The position numbers and the translations under genes were made by a program. Shown in pieces: positions 1-64,000 of a stretch of 64,000 nucleotides of DNA (position 1 is the first letter of the stretch; every line of letters starts with the position of its first letter). Under the pieces are notes generated by a model. The model was not told where the DNA came from, made no database searches, and saw only the letters and a program-made list of their open reading frames with translations. Origin of the DNA: Sinotaia quadrata (taxonomy: Eukaryota; Mollusca; Gastropoda; Architaenioglossa; Viviparidae); NCBI GenBank assembly GCA_028829895.1, contig CM054177.1, positions 51,879,664 through 51,943,663 on the forward strand, given 5' to 3'.

Positions 1-2335
1 AGGACACATATACAAGCGCACACATTTACTCACGCATTTGCGCGAAAGCGGCGGAAGCCGAAAGCGCCCCCTACATTAGCAAGCAAGTACTCACACAAGA
101 ATAGCTTACAAACAAAATGTCATATTACCTTTAGAGATAAGAGATTTAAATAGAATATTTAAAGGTCCATGACTTTCATTATAGCCTGAAGACAGGGTGA
201 GATGCATTTATCAGTGTAAAAATACTCCACTCTACATTTAATGTTCAAATTAAAAATTCAAATTTTATTTTTTTTTGGCAAAAAACCCAAGCCATTCAGT
301 GCACACGGCCATTTCAAGATGTTGTTTACCAATTACAAAAATGTCCCTGATAATTAATTTTTATAAATGTTTGTTGCCTCGAAGAAATCTTATGAAATAA
401 AATGTCACATATGCATTTGTAATACTCACTGTGTCCATAAATTATTAGTTTTAATATCTTTCTTTTATACAAGGCTTTCAATGATATTGCATGATTTTGT
501 TCAATAAAATCGGAAACATGTAACCTTTATTTTTTAACTGGAAAATAAAAAAAATATTACTCTACAGTCTACATCATTTAATGGCAATCAGGGACACAGG
601 TCAGCTAAATACAGTAAATTAATTTTTAGAACAAAAGTACTGGCAATTCATTTCTTTTCTTCGTTCAAAAAATCCAGAATTTCATTGAATGCAGACGTTG
701 GTCCTGAAACATTTGTAGATAGGCCTCAAGATATGACACCACTGTAAGTAGGCCCCGCGAACTAACACCACTGTAGATAGTTTTCATAATCTGACAAAAG
801 GGTAGACAGGCCCCATGAACTATCACCACTGTAGATGGGTTTATGACCTGACACCACTAAAGGTAGGTTTTATCTGAAACTACCGTAGACAGACTCCACA
901 AACTGACACCACTGTAGACCGGTTTTATGATCTGACTCTAATATTAATGGGTTTTATATGTCACAACTGAAGATAGGCTCGTCGAACTAATATAAACAAG
1001 TTTTATGATCTAACATCACTGTAGATGTTTTTTATATGACCCGACACCACTGTAGATAGATTTTATGACCTGACATCATTGTAAATAGGTTTTATGACCC
1101 GACACCACGGTAGATATGTTTCATGAATTAGTACAATAAATGTACTAACCCCCAGGAAAAGCACGTGTCAACCACAATGATGACAAGCTCGTCCATAACG
1201 ACTAAATGATGGTTTTACTGGAATGATCTGGTGTACTTCAGAGAGATAGACAACTGTTTCACTGTAGAGTTTACTCGAAATTTCTACGGGCTTGACAGAT
1301 GGTTGTCTGTCTGTTCGTTTGCCACTCGATTATACGAGTTTGCCAGATGTCTATCTGTCCGTTTGCCACTCGATTATACGAGTTTACCTATGTTATTTCC
1401 TTCTCCAAGAAACTAACTCACTATAGTTTAAACATGGATTCATTTCAGTTGCTCCAAAAAATAAATTCATGTTAGTTTTTAAAGAAATAATTATCTGATT
1501 TATATCAAGAATAAGTTCCCTTTCACGTAAAACCACTAAATCGTTTGTACGAAAAAATAATTCCCGTTTAAGTTAATAATGAGATAATCTAGTAGATTTA
1601 TACCAGGAAATAAGTTTATTTTCAGCTGTATTAAGTAAAGCACTATACCTGTGTATCAAGAAATAAGTTCTCTTTTAGTTATATAAAGCAAAACCACTGT
1701 AACCTTTATTCCAAGATATAAGTTTACTTTTAATTATATTCAGCAAAACCACTATACCTTTTTACCAAGATATAAGTTTACTTTTAGTTATATTAAGCAA
1801 AACCACTATATTCTATGTATAAAGAAATAAGTTTACTTTTAGTTGTATTAAGCAAAACCACTCTACCCTTTGTACTAAGAAACCAATTGTCGCATTCTTA
1901 ACACGTTAAGAAAGGGACAACACTTAATGTCTATAACATTGACATCAAGCGTCAAACGCTCACTATAATGGTGCACAATAGCTGCCACAAAACATTGTAT
2001 AATACAAGCCAAATTTTGACTCATATGTAGCGCTAGAAGAAGTCAGTGCAAGTAGTCCTTTCTCTCCAAGATTTCGCCAGAGAGTACTAAAATTGCTAGT
2101 GTGGTTTTCAGTCTATAAAATAAGTATTACTAATTTGGCCAGAGAGTACTAAAGTTGTTAGTGTGGTGTTCAGACTATAAAATAAGTATTACTAATTTGG
2201 CCAGAGAGTACTAAAGTTGGTAGTGTGGTGTTCAGACTATAAGTATTACTAATTTGGCCAGAGAGAACTAAAAGGGGCACTTCTTACATTGAGAATGCCT
2301 GTTACAGACAGATACATAGAGAAAGACAGACAGAC

Positions 2336-2398
<63 letters not shown>

Positions 2399-2608
2399 TA
2401 GATAGATAGATAGATAGACAGACAGTTTTTGAATAAGTTATACTGCAGAATGATATTTTCAATATGTATTTATTGTGCTTTAAATATTTCGAAAACAAAT
2501 TAGAGCACTCATTAAAACTGAAAGGAGAATCTGCAGTCTGATTTATTTCTGGAGGTGTTTGATGGCATGTCTATGCGTACAAATCCAGATCACTGGCTTC
2601 TTCCTGGT
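1..2608. repeat. 3' flank of gene A, homologous to 33056-36148
   Basis: Left part of the duplication unit. It holds degenerate minisatellites: about 40 bases per unit at 700-1115 (core CACCACTGTAGATAGG), about 60 at 1560-1885 (core AAGCAAAACCACTATA), and 62 at 2090-2270 (core GAGAGTACTAAAGTTG, three copies). A GACA/GATA microsatellite lies at 2323-2425 within the 3' UTR. No gene seen. Confidence 0.75.
2469..2474 (-). terminator. Candidate AATAAA poly(A) signal of gene A
   Basis: AATAAA on the minus strand about 135 bases past the stop, beyond a GACA/GATA repeat in the 3' UTR. It is conserved at the matching place in gene B. The cleavage site is not determined. Confidence 0.4.
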
Positions 2609-31769
<29,161 letters not shown>

Positions 31770-31844
31770 TTTCACTGGCCTTGGTGGTATGACTCGGTCA
31801 GGTCCTTCACTCGCCCTGGGATTGAAAACACGATTACTGCAGCA

Positions 31845-32470
31845 ATCCAGTTGTTTCTACATGTGATTTTACAGTGTAATATTATGGCGTCACTTTGACG
31901 AGTCATTACTATCATTTCTACATGTGATTTTACAGTGTAATATTATGGCGTCACTTTGAAGAGTCATTACTATCATTTCTACATGTGATTTTACATTGTA
32001 ATATTACGGCGTCAGTTTGACGAGTCATTACTATCATTTCTACATGTGATTTTACAGTGTAATATTATGGCGTCACTTTGAAGAGTCATTACTATCATTT
32101 CTACATGTGATTTTACATTGTAATATTATGGCGTCACTTTGACGAGTCATTACTATCATTTCTACATGTGATTTTACAGTGTAATATTATGGCGTCACTT
32201 TGACGAGTCATTACTATCATTTCTACATGTGATTTTACATTGTAATATTATGGCGTCACTTTGAAGAGTCATTACTATCATTTCTACATGTGATTTTACA
32301 TTGTAATATTATGGCGTCACTTTGACGAGTCATTACTATCATTTCTACATGTGATTTTACAGTGTAATATTATGGCGTCACTTTGACGAGTCATTACTAT
32401 CATTTCTACATGTGATTTTACATTGTAATATTATGGCGTCACTTTGAAGAGTCATTACTATCATTTCTAC
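31845..32470. repeat. 61-base minisatellite, ten units with higher-order pattern
   Basis: Core CTACATGTGATTTTACA, then GGCGTCACTTTGA. Units carry two variable sites (ACAGTG/ACATTG and GACGAG/GAAGAG). The last six units fall into two identical three-unit blocks of 183 bases. Gene B has one unit, at about 59540-59600. Confidence 0.9.
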
Positions 32471-32856
32471 CTTGATAGTTAGACATGTCAGTAAAGTGTA
32501 AAAGGCGATATCTGTCACTTATCTAGTGATAGTCTGGCATGAAAGTAAAGTGAAAAAGAGATATCTGTCATTTCTATAGTGATAGTTAGGCATGACAGTA
32601 AAGTGAAAAAAGAGATATCTATCATTTCTATAGTGATAGTGTAAGAAAATCTTTTAAGATTTACTGTTTTATTATCTTCATCATTTCAAATGCAAATTGG
32701 ATTTATATTTTACTCATGTGTTTGGTAGTCTGTAAGACAAGGTGTTAGTCTTTATTTTGAAAGGCAAATTTCACGTACAAAAAATATACACACGCACAAA
32801 CACACTCATAAGAAGCAAACGAGAATGTCTAAGAAAAAGTCGCATAAGATACTTAC
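32471..32856. other. Gene A 5' UTR intron remainder
   Basis: Degenerate GATATCT(G/A)TCATTTCTA repeats at 32480-32640, then unique sequence alignable with 60930-61140. Confidence 0.5.
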
Positions 32857-32886
32857 TGTCACTCGCCCTGCCCAGGACGTTAACTT
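32857..32886 (-). other. Gene A 30-base 5' UTR micro-exon
   Basis: A long pyrimidine tract and AG precede 32886, and a consensus donor GTAAGTATC follows 32857. The 30 bases between lack a start codon, and the next minus-strand acceptor is that of exon 1. This fits a small noncoding exon. Gene B has the same exon twice. A micro-exon with an acceptor needs at least one more upstream exon. Confidence 0.55.
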
Positions 32887-32973
32887 CTGCACAGCAAGAA
32901 ATACAAAAGCAAAACAAAGAGATAAGAACATTTCGGCAGTGTCGATAGCGTATAGCGTAAGCATAAAATCCGG

Positions 32974-32981
<8 letters not shown>

Positions 32982-33050
<69 letters not shown>
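32982..33050. repeat. (CA)n microsatellite at the unit junction
   Basis: About 34 CA units preceded by GCGCGC. It lies just left of the point where unit A ends and the unit B 3' flank starts. Confidence 0.95.
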
Positions 33051-33054
<4 letters not shown>

Positions 33055-33090
33055 TCAGGTACACATATACAAGCGCACACATTTACTCAC

Positions 33091-33135
33091 GCATTTGCGC
33101 GAAAGCGGCGGAAGCCGAAAGCGCCCCCTACATTA
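33091..33135 (-). promoter_or_regulatory. Possible GC-rich first exon/promoter fragment of gene A
   Basis: A short GC-rich stretch ends on the minus strand in CGCAAATGC followed by GTGAGTAAAT, a good donor. It is conserved at window bases 35-80 but lost at about 61420, upstream of gene B. It could be the noncoding first exon. No TATA box was recognised; the call rests on position, composition and donor only. Confidence 0.25.
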
Positions 33136-35886
33136 GCAAGCAAGTACTCACACAAGAATAGCTTACAAACAAAATGTCATATTACCTTTATAGATAAGAG
33201 GTTTAAATAGAATATTTAAAGGTCCATGACTTCCATTATAGCCTGAAAGGGTGAGATGCATTTATCAGTGTAAAAATACTCCACTCTAGCATACTATCTA
33301 CATTTAATGTTCAAATTAAAAATTCAAATTTTATTTTCTTTTGGCAAAAAACCCCAAGCCATTCAGTGCACACGGCCACCCTGATAATTAAATTTTATAA
33401 ATGTTTGTTGCCTCGAAGAAATCTTATGAAATAAAATGTCACATATGCATTTGTAATACTCACTGTGTTCATAAATTATTAGTTTTATTATCTTTCTTTT
33501 ATACAAGGCTTTCAATGATATTGCATGATTTTGTTCAATAAAATCGGAAACATGTAACCTTTATTTTTTAACTGGAAAATAAAGAAAAAAAGATTACTCT
33601 ACAGTGTACATCATTTAATGGCAATCAGGGACACAGGTCAGCTAAATACAGTAAATTAATTTTTAGTACAAAAGTACTGGCAATTCATTTCTTTTCTTTG
33701 TTCAAACAAAGATATAAAGAAAATCCAGAATTTCATTGAATGTAGACGTTGGTCCTGAAACATTTGTAGATAGGCCTCACGATTTGACACCACTGTAGGT
33801 AGGCCCCGAACTAACACCACTGTAGATAGGTTTCATAATCTGACAAAAGGGTAGACAGGCCCCATGAACTAACACCACTGTAGATAGGTTTCATAATCTG
33901 ACAAAAGGGTAGACAGGCCCCATGAACTATCACCACTGTAGATAGGTTTCATAATCTGACAAAAGGGTAGACAGGCCCCATGAACTATCACCACTGTAGA
34001 TGGGTTTAGGACCTGAAACCACTATAGGTAGGTTTTATTATCTGAAACTACCGTAGATAGACTCCACGAAGTGACACCACTGTAGACCGGTTTTATGACC
34101 TGACTCTAATATTAATGGGTTTTAATATGTCACAACTGAAGATAGGCTCGTCGAACTAATACCAATATCGATAAGTTTTATGACCTAACATCACTGTAGA
34201 TGTTTTTTATATGACCCGACACCACTATAGATAGGTTTAATGACCTGACACCACTGTAGATAGATTTTATGACCTGACATCATTGTAAATAGGTTTTATG
34301 ACCCGACACCACGGTAGATAGGTTTCATGAATTAGTACAATAAATGTACTAACCCCCAGGAAAAGCACGTGTCAACCACAAGATGACAAGCTCGTCCATA
34401 ACGACTAAATGATGGTTTTACTGGAATGATCTGGTGTACTTCAGAGAGATAGACAACTGTTTCACTGTAGAGTTTACTCGAAATTTCTACGGGTTTGACA
34501 GATGGTTGTCTATCTGTCCGTTTGCCAGGCGTTTCTACGTGTTTATTTGTTTATTGATAGATGTATATCTGTTCGCTGGCAAGGCGTTTCTACGTGTTTA
34601 TTTGTTTATTGATAGATGTATATCTGTTCGCTGGCAAGGCGTTTCTACGGATTTATTTGTTTATTGATAGATGTATATCTGTTCACTGGCAAGGCGAGTC
34701 TACCGGTTTGTTAGATAGATGTCTATCTGTCCGTTTGCCACTCGATTATACGAGTTTACCTATGTTATTTCCTTCTCCAAGAAACTAACTCACTATAGTT
34801 TAAACATGGATTCATTTCAGCTGCTCCAAAAAATAAATTCATCTTAGTTTTTAAAGAAATAATTATCTGATTTATATCAAGAAATAAGTTCACTTTCACG
34901 TAAAACCACTAAATCGTTTGTACAAAAAAATAATTCCCGTTTAAGTTAATAATGAGATAATCTAGTGGATTTATACCAGGAAATAAGTTTATTTTCAGCT
35001 GTATTAAGTAAGCCATTATACCTGTGTATCAAGAAATAAGTTCACTTTTAGTTATATAAAGCAAAACCACTGTAACTTTTATACCAAGATATAAGTTTAC
35101 TTTTAATTATATTCAGCAAAACCACTATACCTTTTTACCAAGATATAAGTTTACTTTTAGTTATATTAAGCAAAACCACTATATTCTAGGTATAAAGAAA
35201 TAAGTTTACTTTTAGTTGTATTAAGCAAAACCATTATACCCGTTTACTAAGAAGTAAGTTTACTTTTAGTTGTATTAAGCAAAACCACTATACCCTTTGT
35301 ACTAAGAAGTAAGTTTACTTTTAGTTGTATTAAGCAAAACCACTCTACCCTTTGTACTAAGAAACCAATTGTCGCATTCTTAACACGTTAAGAAAGGGAC
35401 AACACTTAATGTCTATAACATTGACATCAAGCGTCAAACGCTCACTATAATGGTGCACAATTTAGCTGCCACAAAACATTGTATAATACAAGCCACATTT
35501 TGACTCATATGTAGCGCTAGAAGAGGTCACGTGCGGGTAGTGCTTTCTCTCCAAGATTTCGCCAGAGAGTACTAAAGTTGTTAGTGTGGTGTTCAGACTA
35601 TAAAATAAGTATTACTAAATTGGCCAGAGAGTACTAAAGTTGTTAGTGTGGTGTTCAGACTATAAAATAAGTATTACTAATTTGGCCAGAGAGTACTAAA
35701 GTTGTTAGTGTGGTGTTCAGACTATAAAATAAGTATTACTAATTTGGCCAGAGAGTACTAAAGTTGGTAGTGTGGTGTTCAGACTATAAGTATTACTAAT
35801 TTGGCCAGAGAGAACTAAAAGGGGCACTTCTTACGTTGAGAATGCCTGTTACAGACAGACAGATACATAGAGAAAGACAGACAGAC

Positions 35887-35961
<75 letters not shown>

Positions 35962-36011
35962 CAGACAGTTTTTGAATAAGTTATATTGCAGAATGATATT
36001 TTCAATATGTA

Positions 36012-36017
36012 TTTATT
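36012..36017 (-). terminator. Candidate AATAAA poly(A) signal of gene B
   Basis: Same context and distance from the stop as in gene A. Confidence 0.4.
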
Positions 36018-36148
36018 GTGCTTTAAATATTTCGAAAACAAATTAGAGCACTCATTAAAACTGAAAGAGAATCTGGTCTGATTCATTTCTGGAGGTGTTT
36101 GATGGCATGTCTGTGCGTACAAATCCAGAGCATTGGCTTCTTCCTGGT

Positions 36149-59454
<23,306 letters not shown>

Positions 59455-59639
59455 TTTCACTGGCCTTGGTGGTATGACTCAGTCAGGTCCTTCACTCGCC
59501 CTGGGATTGAAAACACGATTACCTGCAGCAATCCAGTTGTTTCTACATGTGATTTTACATTGTAATATTATGGCGTCACTTTGAAGAGTCATTACAATAA
59601 TTTGATAGTTAGACATGACAGTAAAATGGAAAGGAGATA

Positions 59640-59945
59640 TCTGTTACTTCTTTAGTGATAGTGTGGCTTGACTGTAAAGTAAAATGGCCGATATTTATTT
59701 CTTTAGGGACAGTGTGGCTTGGCTGTAAAGTAAAATGGCCGATATCTATTTCTTTAGTAATAGTGTGGCTTGACTGTAAAGTAAAATGGCCGATATATAT
59801 TTCTTTAGTGATAGTGTGGCTTGACTGTAAAGTAAAATGGCCGATATCTATTTCTTTAGTGATAGTTTGACATGACTGTAAAGTAAAATGGCCGATATCT
59901 ATTTCTTTAGTGATAGTTTGACATGACTGTAAAGTAAAATGGCCG
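59640..59945. repeat. 51-base minisatellite in the gene B 5' UTR intron
   Basis: Six units of core GACTGTAAAGTAAAATGGCC plus TTTCTTTAGTGATAGT. Divisible by three, hence a spurious 71-codon frame. Gene A has two to three degraded units at 32480-32640. Confidence 0.88.
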
Positions 59946-60067
59946 TTGCCTGTAATTCTACACTGCTTATTACCAGATCGACTTCTTATTTTTTCATACT
60001 TTCCTTACATTGCGTCAACATTGCTTGCGGTTTATGTTCGATTGAGAATTGTTCACAAAGAAATGGG

Positions 60068-60757
60068 ACAATTATTATTATTATTATTATTATTATTCGT
60101 TTTCAACGACTTCTGTTTGACTGTTGGTTGTGAACCAAGGTTTCGGAATTTTACTTAGATTTTGGGAGATCCAATGCTTTACGGTAGATTTGTCACTTTC
60201 TAGGAGTACTGCTTTTAGTAGTGGGGCAAGTCTGTGGTTTCCATGGAGTTTATTCAGATAGCCTTCCAAGTAAGATGTTATGTTCCCCAAGGCTCCTATC
60301 ACTATAGGTATCAATGCTGCTTTTACATTCCGCAGTCTTTGGATATGTATCTGAGATTTTGGTATTTTTCTATTTATTTCTCTTTGTTTTGTTTTTGTGT
60401 TTCTATCACTTGGAACAGCGACATCAATGATTATTGCTGTTCTGTTAGACTTATTGAGAACTGCAATGTCTGGTCTTTGTGCAGGGATCACTTGATCCGC
60501 TCTTATCTCGAAGTCCAAAGTAATTTGACCTCTCTGTTTCGGTGACTGCTTCTGGTTGGTGCATCAATGCACTTTCTGAGGTTTTGACTCCATAGTTCTC
60601 ACATAGAACTGAGTATTACTTTGTTGTATCTTTTGGTGTATTCTGTTCCAGCAAGAACCTGATATTCAGAAGGTATATGTTCTGTTGTTTCATCCATGTC
60701 TCCGGAGAGTCTGCATTTGGAATCATTTGCGATTTTCATGATTTTTGTTTTGTGCGA
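60068..60757 (-). pseudogene. LINE C-terminal relic with (AAT)n tail
   Basis: Minus strand reads CRLSGDMDETTEHIPS and VLAGTEYTKRYNKV, then, after a frame change, RADQVIPAQRPDIAVLNK, AIIIDVAVPSD and IPIVIGALGNI. This is the cysteine/histidine plus nuclease-like tail typical of a LINE group common in aquatic invertebrates and fish. A stop and a frameshift break it, and second cysteines of the finger are changed. The element ends in an (AAT)n tail at 60068-60098. It interrupts the gene B 5' UTR intron. Confidence 0.75.
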
Positions 60758-60860
60758 CTTATTATTATTATTATTATTATTATTCAGCTATCTGTAACGA
60801 CTTCTATTGACTGTCGGGTGTGATTTATGAAACCAGAGGTTAAAGATTACTTACAAGCCC
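60758..60860 (-). mobile_element. Second LINE 3' tip with (AAT)n tail
   Basis: The (AAT)n tail at 60759-60784 is preceded on the minus strand by the same terminal segment (CACACCCGACAGTCAA then GAAGTCGTTACAG) seen at 60100-60140 and 12870-12900. Only about 70 bases remain, directly abutting the longer copy. Confidence 0.65.
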
Positions 60861-61141
60861 GGTATTTCTGAACAATTGTCATTCCTCCAACTTTTAATAC
60901 ACAAAATAAAACTGAATTCTTAAGAAATCTTTTTAGAATTACTGTTTTGTTATCTTCATCATTTCAAATGCAAATTTGATTTATATTTTAGTCATGTGTT
61001 TGATAATCAGTAAGATAAGGTGTTAGTTTTTAATTTGAAAACAAGTATGCAAATTTCACGTACACAAAATATACACACGCACATACACACTCATAAAAAG
61101 GAAGAGAGAATGTCTAAGAAAAAGTCGCACAAGATACTTAC

Positions 61142-61170
61142 TGAACTCGTCGTGCCCAGGACGTTAACTT
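61142..61170 (-). other. Gene B 5' UTR micro-exon, copy 2 (downstream)
   Basis: Identical 29-base exon with its own acceptor and GTAAGTATC donor. The duplication spans the whole exon and both splice sites, allowing inclusion of neither, either or both. Confidence 0.5.
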
Positions 61171-61207
61171 CTGCACAGCGAGAAAGACAAAAGCACAAGA
61201 TACTTAC

Positions 61208-61236
61208 TGAACTCGTCGTGCCCAGGACGTTAACTT
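61208..61236 (-). other. Gene B 5' UTR micro-exon, copy 1 (upstream)
   Basis: 29 bases flanked by a pyrimidine tract plus AG and by GTAAGTATC, homologous to 32857-32886. It is the first of two tandem copies 66 bases apart. Confidence 0.5.
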
Positions 61237-61370
61237 CTGCACAGCAAGAAAGACAAAAGCAAAAGAACGAGATAAGAAAAAGATAAGAACATTTTGTCAG
61301 TGTCGATAGCGCAAGTATAACATTCGGCGCGCGCGCACACACCAACCACCCATCTACAAACATATATATG

Positions 61371-61625
61371 TACAGGTACACACGCATACATATACAAGCG
61401 CACACATTTACTCACGCACAAATATACACTACTTACACACGTACACACACAAGCATAGCTTACAAACATGATGTCATACTACCTTTCGGTATAAGATATT
61501 TAAATATTTAAATTTCCATTATTATCTGAAGACAATGTGAGAAGCATTTGCCAGTGTAAAAATATTCCAATCTACATTTAATGTTCAAAACACAAAATTC
61601 AAATGTTTTTTTCTTGGCAATAAAC
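61371..61625. repeat. Start of a third duplication unit (truncated)
   Basis: Aligns with 1-285 and 33055-33345 (TATACAAGCGCACACATTTA, then CAGTGTAAAAATA and CTACATTTAATGTTCAAA). Similarity stops near 61625. The rest of unit C, including any third gene, is not in the window. Confidence 0.75.
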
Positions 61626-61840
61626 ATGAAATGTTAGGAGGCACCACACCCCTCATACCGTCACACTGGGTCTGACCTGTTCGACCTGGATCTTTTGTTT
61701 TCTGGCCTTTTGTATCTGGGCCTACTGTTTTTTGGCGTCTTCTACCCAGGCCTTTCGTTTTCTGGCCTCCTCAGATGGGCCCCTCTTTTTCTGCGCTGTT
61801 TTAGAATGTCAAATTTCATGAGGGGAAAAATCTGATCTAC

Positions 61841-61888
<48 letters not shown>

Positions 61889-62600
61889 GTGCAAGCTGGA
61901 ATCAAAAGTGGAACGAATCCTGGAAGAAGGGAGCTAAACCAGGTAGTCAAACTCGTGAGTTCCATGAGTTGTCTAAAGTGACTGAAAATCTAAGAAAGGG
62001 TGTGGGTGTTTTTTTATATACCAGTCAAACATAATTGATTTTTAAATAGAATAAAATAAATAAGAACTTTAACTGTTGTGCTTATTTATTTATGTTTATT
62101 TATATCGAGAACTTTCGTGTTATATGGAAATTGATCGTAGAGCATTAAAACTGGATCAATAATTATTGATATTATTATTATTATTATTATTATTTCAAGA
62201 ATGCCAATACCTTTGTAAAATAAAACAGCCTCGTTTAAAAATCTGTAATCACATCACACATGTAGCGCACAAAATAAAGAAAGAAAGCAATCAAAAGCAA
62301 TGGCTTTTATGCTTTCTTCTTTCTATTGTCATTGTGACTTTTTGCTGGGAGATGGGCACGATGCTAATTCCCTCCACCCTGGGGCCCGTCACCTTAGGCT
62401 AATCCCCAAAACACACATTCTGGCTGGCCACACGTGTTAAAAAGATAAATGAGAGATAGTGTATAATAAAAAGAGTTATAGTTCTAGAAGATAGCTCAAG
62501 CCCCCCTGATAAATACAGCCAGGATAGTAAGTAGACACAGGTGACCAGACTACAACGTATAACGTGTAAGTGAGTCACGCTACGACAACTGATATTTTTG
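61626..62600. other. Flank with (CTAT)n and (TTA)n
   Basis: Degenerate TCTGGCCT..TTTCGTTTTC repeats at 61670-61800, (CTAT)n at 61838-61888, and (ATT)n at 62167-62193, which may be the tail of a further minus-strand retroelement. No gene seen. Confidence 0.5.
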
Positions 62601-62604
62601 TTAA

Positions 62605-64000
62605 GCGTCAGAGTTGGAAGTAAACAACCTGAGTTGAGAATATGGTAGAAATTGCTGATGTAATGCAAACTAGTTCAACTGGGTGAGTAGTTTTTTAATT
62701 TACCCAAATGATTATGATTTACAAGAAAGAGGCCAGCCAACAGTTGAGATCCCAAAGTTTACCTGCTGTAGAAAATTCTAGTGTCTGATCACTTGAATTT
62801 GGAGTGGAAAGAAGTCCGGTCTTGAAATGTGGCCGTTAGCTTAATGGTGAGTTAACTGAATGTTTGAGAGAGGATGGACTTAGAAATATTTCATGCAGTT
62901 TTGCTTGCTGATATGTAGTGTGCTAACACTTGACAGTGTTTTGATATGCTGTATTTATTATGCTGTGTGTGTGTGTGTGTTGGGCTAATAAATATTGTTG
63001 CAGGAAACTTAAGTTGAGACTGGAATGTAAGAAAGAATGGAATTATAAAGCGATAAACTGGAAGCTTAGGTTTGCTCCCTGATTTTATTTTTCAGGATAA
63101 AGCGGTCTTTCTCTCCTTGTGTTTTTTGAATCTCATGATTCACTGATTGTAAACTGCTACAACCGACCATGGTTGAGGTGGGAAGCAGTGCGTGTAATGG
63201 GATACACAATAATCTTTTGATGCATTGTAGCAAAGTATGCTGATTACATCTGGAGATTTCTGGTACAGTGAAGTTACTAGAAATCATTACAATTGTTCTG
63301 CTTGAAGGAACTGACACATCAAAGTTGACGTCCAAGTTGGCTTTGAGAGAATAACAGTGCATCAGTGATTTCATGCTTTTAACGTGTGTGGAGAGACATG
63401 TGTTGACATGGACAATAGACTTGTGACATTGATACGAAAAAGTGCACAAAAGACAGTGCTTAATTCAGGTTAGGTAAAAACTATTATTGCTATCTCTAAT
63501 AATTCCATTTCTGTTTTCTGATAAAGACTATCCTATGATTTGTATTGACACTATTGTTGAATTGTATTTTAGGATATAAGACAGTGTGTAATACAGAAAT
63601 TATGCAAATATGGTTTCATGGAAATATTGATGTCAAGTAATATTTTTCATTGTATTTGTCATATGTATATTTGATTGTTTATTTAATAAATTTATTGTTA
63701 AATTTATTGACCTTAGACATACTGATAATATTATGTTGGAGAAGAAAGTGGGTGGATGGGGGCTCGCTAAATATAGATTAAAGACGTATTTGACTTCTCC
63801 TTTAGTAAGAAGTTTTCCACCTATGGAATATTGTGTGACTTAATGTTGTGGAAGAGAGAAAACATTTACAGCACCCGCATATCTGCAGGAGAAACAAGTG
63901 GTGTCTGCTGAAGAATTATTAATAACATAAATTAAGATTCTCATAACTTGTAATTAGTTATGAATGTTTAATTAATTGATAAGAATTATAATCATTAACT
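62605..64000 (+). mobile_element. Dispersed repeat X, copy 5 (longest)
   Basis: Aligns with copies at 46410-47460 and 9360-10035, and in reverse with 12295-12575 and 15655-15830. Blocks: GTCAGAGTTGGA, GCTGTAGAAAATTCTA, TCATGGAAATATTGATGTCA, GTGGGTGGATG, AAATTAAGATTCTCAT. No coding frame. It runs to the window end, where the sequence resembles the 3' ends of the reverse copies. Confidence 0.7.

Larger units (their letters stand above)
33051..36148. repeat. 3' flank of gene B, homologous to 1-2608
   Basis: Same order of arrays as in unit A but with more units: 33745-34330 (~40 bases), 34915-35365 (~60 bases), 35565-35815 (62 bases, four copies), and GACA/GATA at 35875-35968. A 55-base array at 34550-34730 (core GGCAAGGCGTTTCTACG) is present only here. 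Start of the second duplication unit. Confidence 0.8.

Noticed and set aside
31770..31775. GTG codon in frame upstream of the gene A ATG
   Set aside because: ATG at 31769 has a good animal initiation context and starts directly before the leader; GTG starts are not expected here.
32771..33136. Several 60-103 codon frames across the (CA)n tract
   Set aside because: Dinucleotide repeat translation; the only meaningful signal there is the splice-flanked micro-exon.

Overview
The window looks like animal nuclear DNA. It is AT-rich, its genes are split into many short exons with GT-AG borders, and micro- and minisatellites and decayed transposons fill the introns. An invertebrate is likely, perhaps a mollusc or another lophotrochozoan; this rests on repeat style and the gene family, not on a marker gene.

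The real protein-coding content is one gene present twice in tandem, both copies on the minus strand. I assembled each copy exon by exon from splice sites and phases. Gene A (31769 down to 2609) and gene B (59454 down to 36149) each have 17 coding exons of identical lengths, 1860 coding bases and 619 residues. They encode a predicted secreted protein of the DUF885 family (Pfam PF05960, from memory), known mainly as 550-610 residue bacterial proteins with a metallopeptidase-like HE-x-x-P-G-H-H motif. Exon 12 carries HETVPGHH and exons 13/14 join to give EGW(G/A)LYAE, both family hallmarks. By hand comparison the copies differ at 48 of 619 residues.

The repeating unit is about 33 kb for A (window base 1 matches about 33056) and about 28 kb for B. 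A third unit begins near 61371 and loses similarity by about 61625. Intron positions are shared, but intron content differs. A hAT transposon relic lies in intron 12 of both copies, so it predates the duplication. Other relics are copy-specific: a LINE 3' end with an inverted 5' part, a nested transposon-derived gene fragment and LINE tail in A intron 4, a 1.1 kb insertion in A intron 8, and several copies of an unnamed dispersed repeat.

The most unusual feature is that many minisatellite arrays overlap exon borders and copy the exon end with its splice site. Donor-bearing arrays follow exons 1, 2, 5, 9 (B), 10 and 14 (A). Acceptor-bearing arrays precede exons 11 and 15, and a 29-base 5' UTR exon is duplicated whole in B. 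At exon 9 of B the period is exactly 66 bases, phase is kept, and four units stay open, so downstream donors could add 22, 44, 66 or 88 residues without a frameshift.

No tRNA, rRNA, CRISPR array or other intact protein gene was recognised. Exon borders, phases and residue counts were worked out by hand; family names and transposon classes come from recalled motif patterns.
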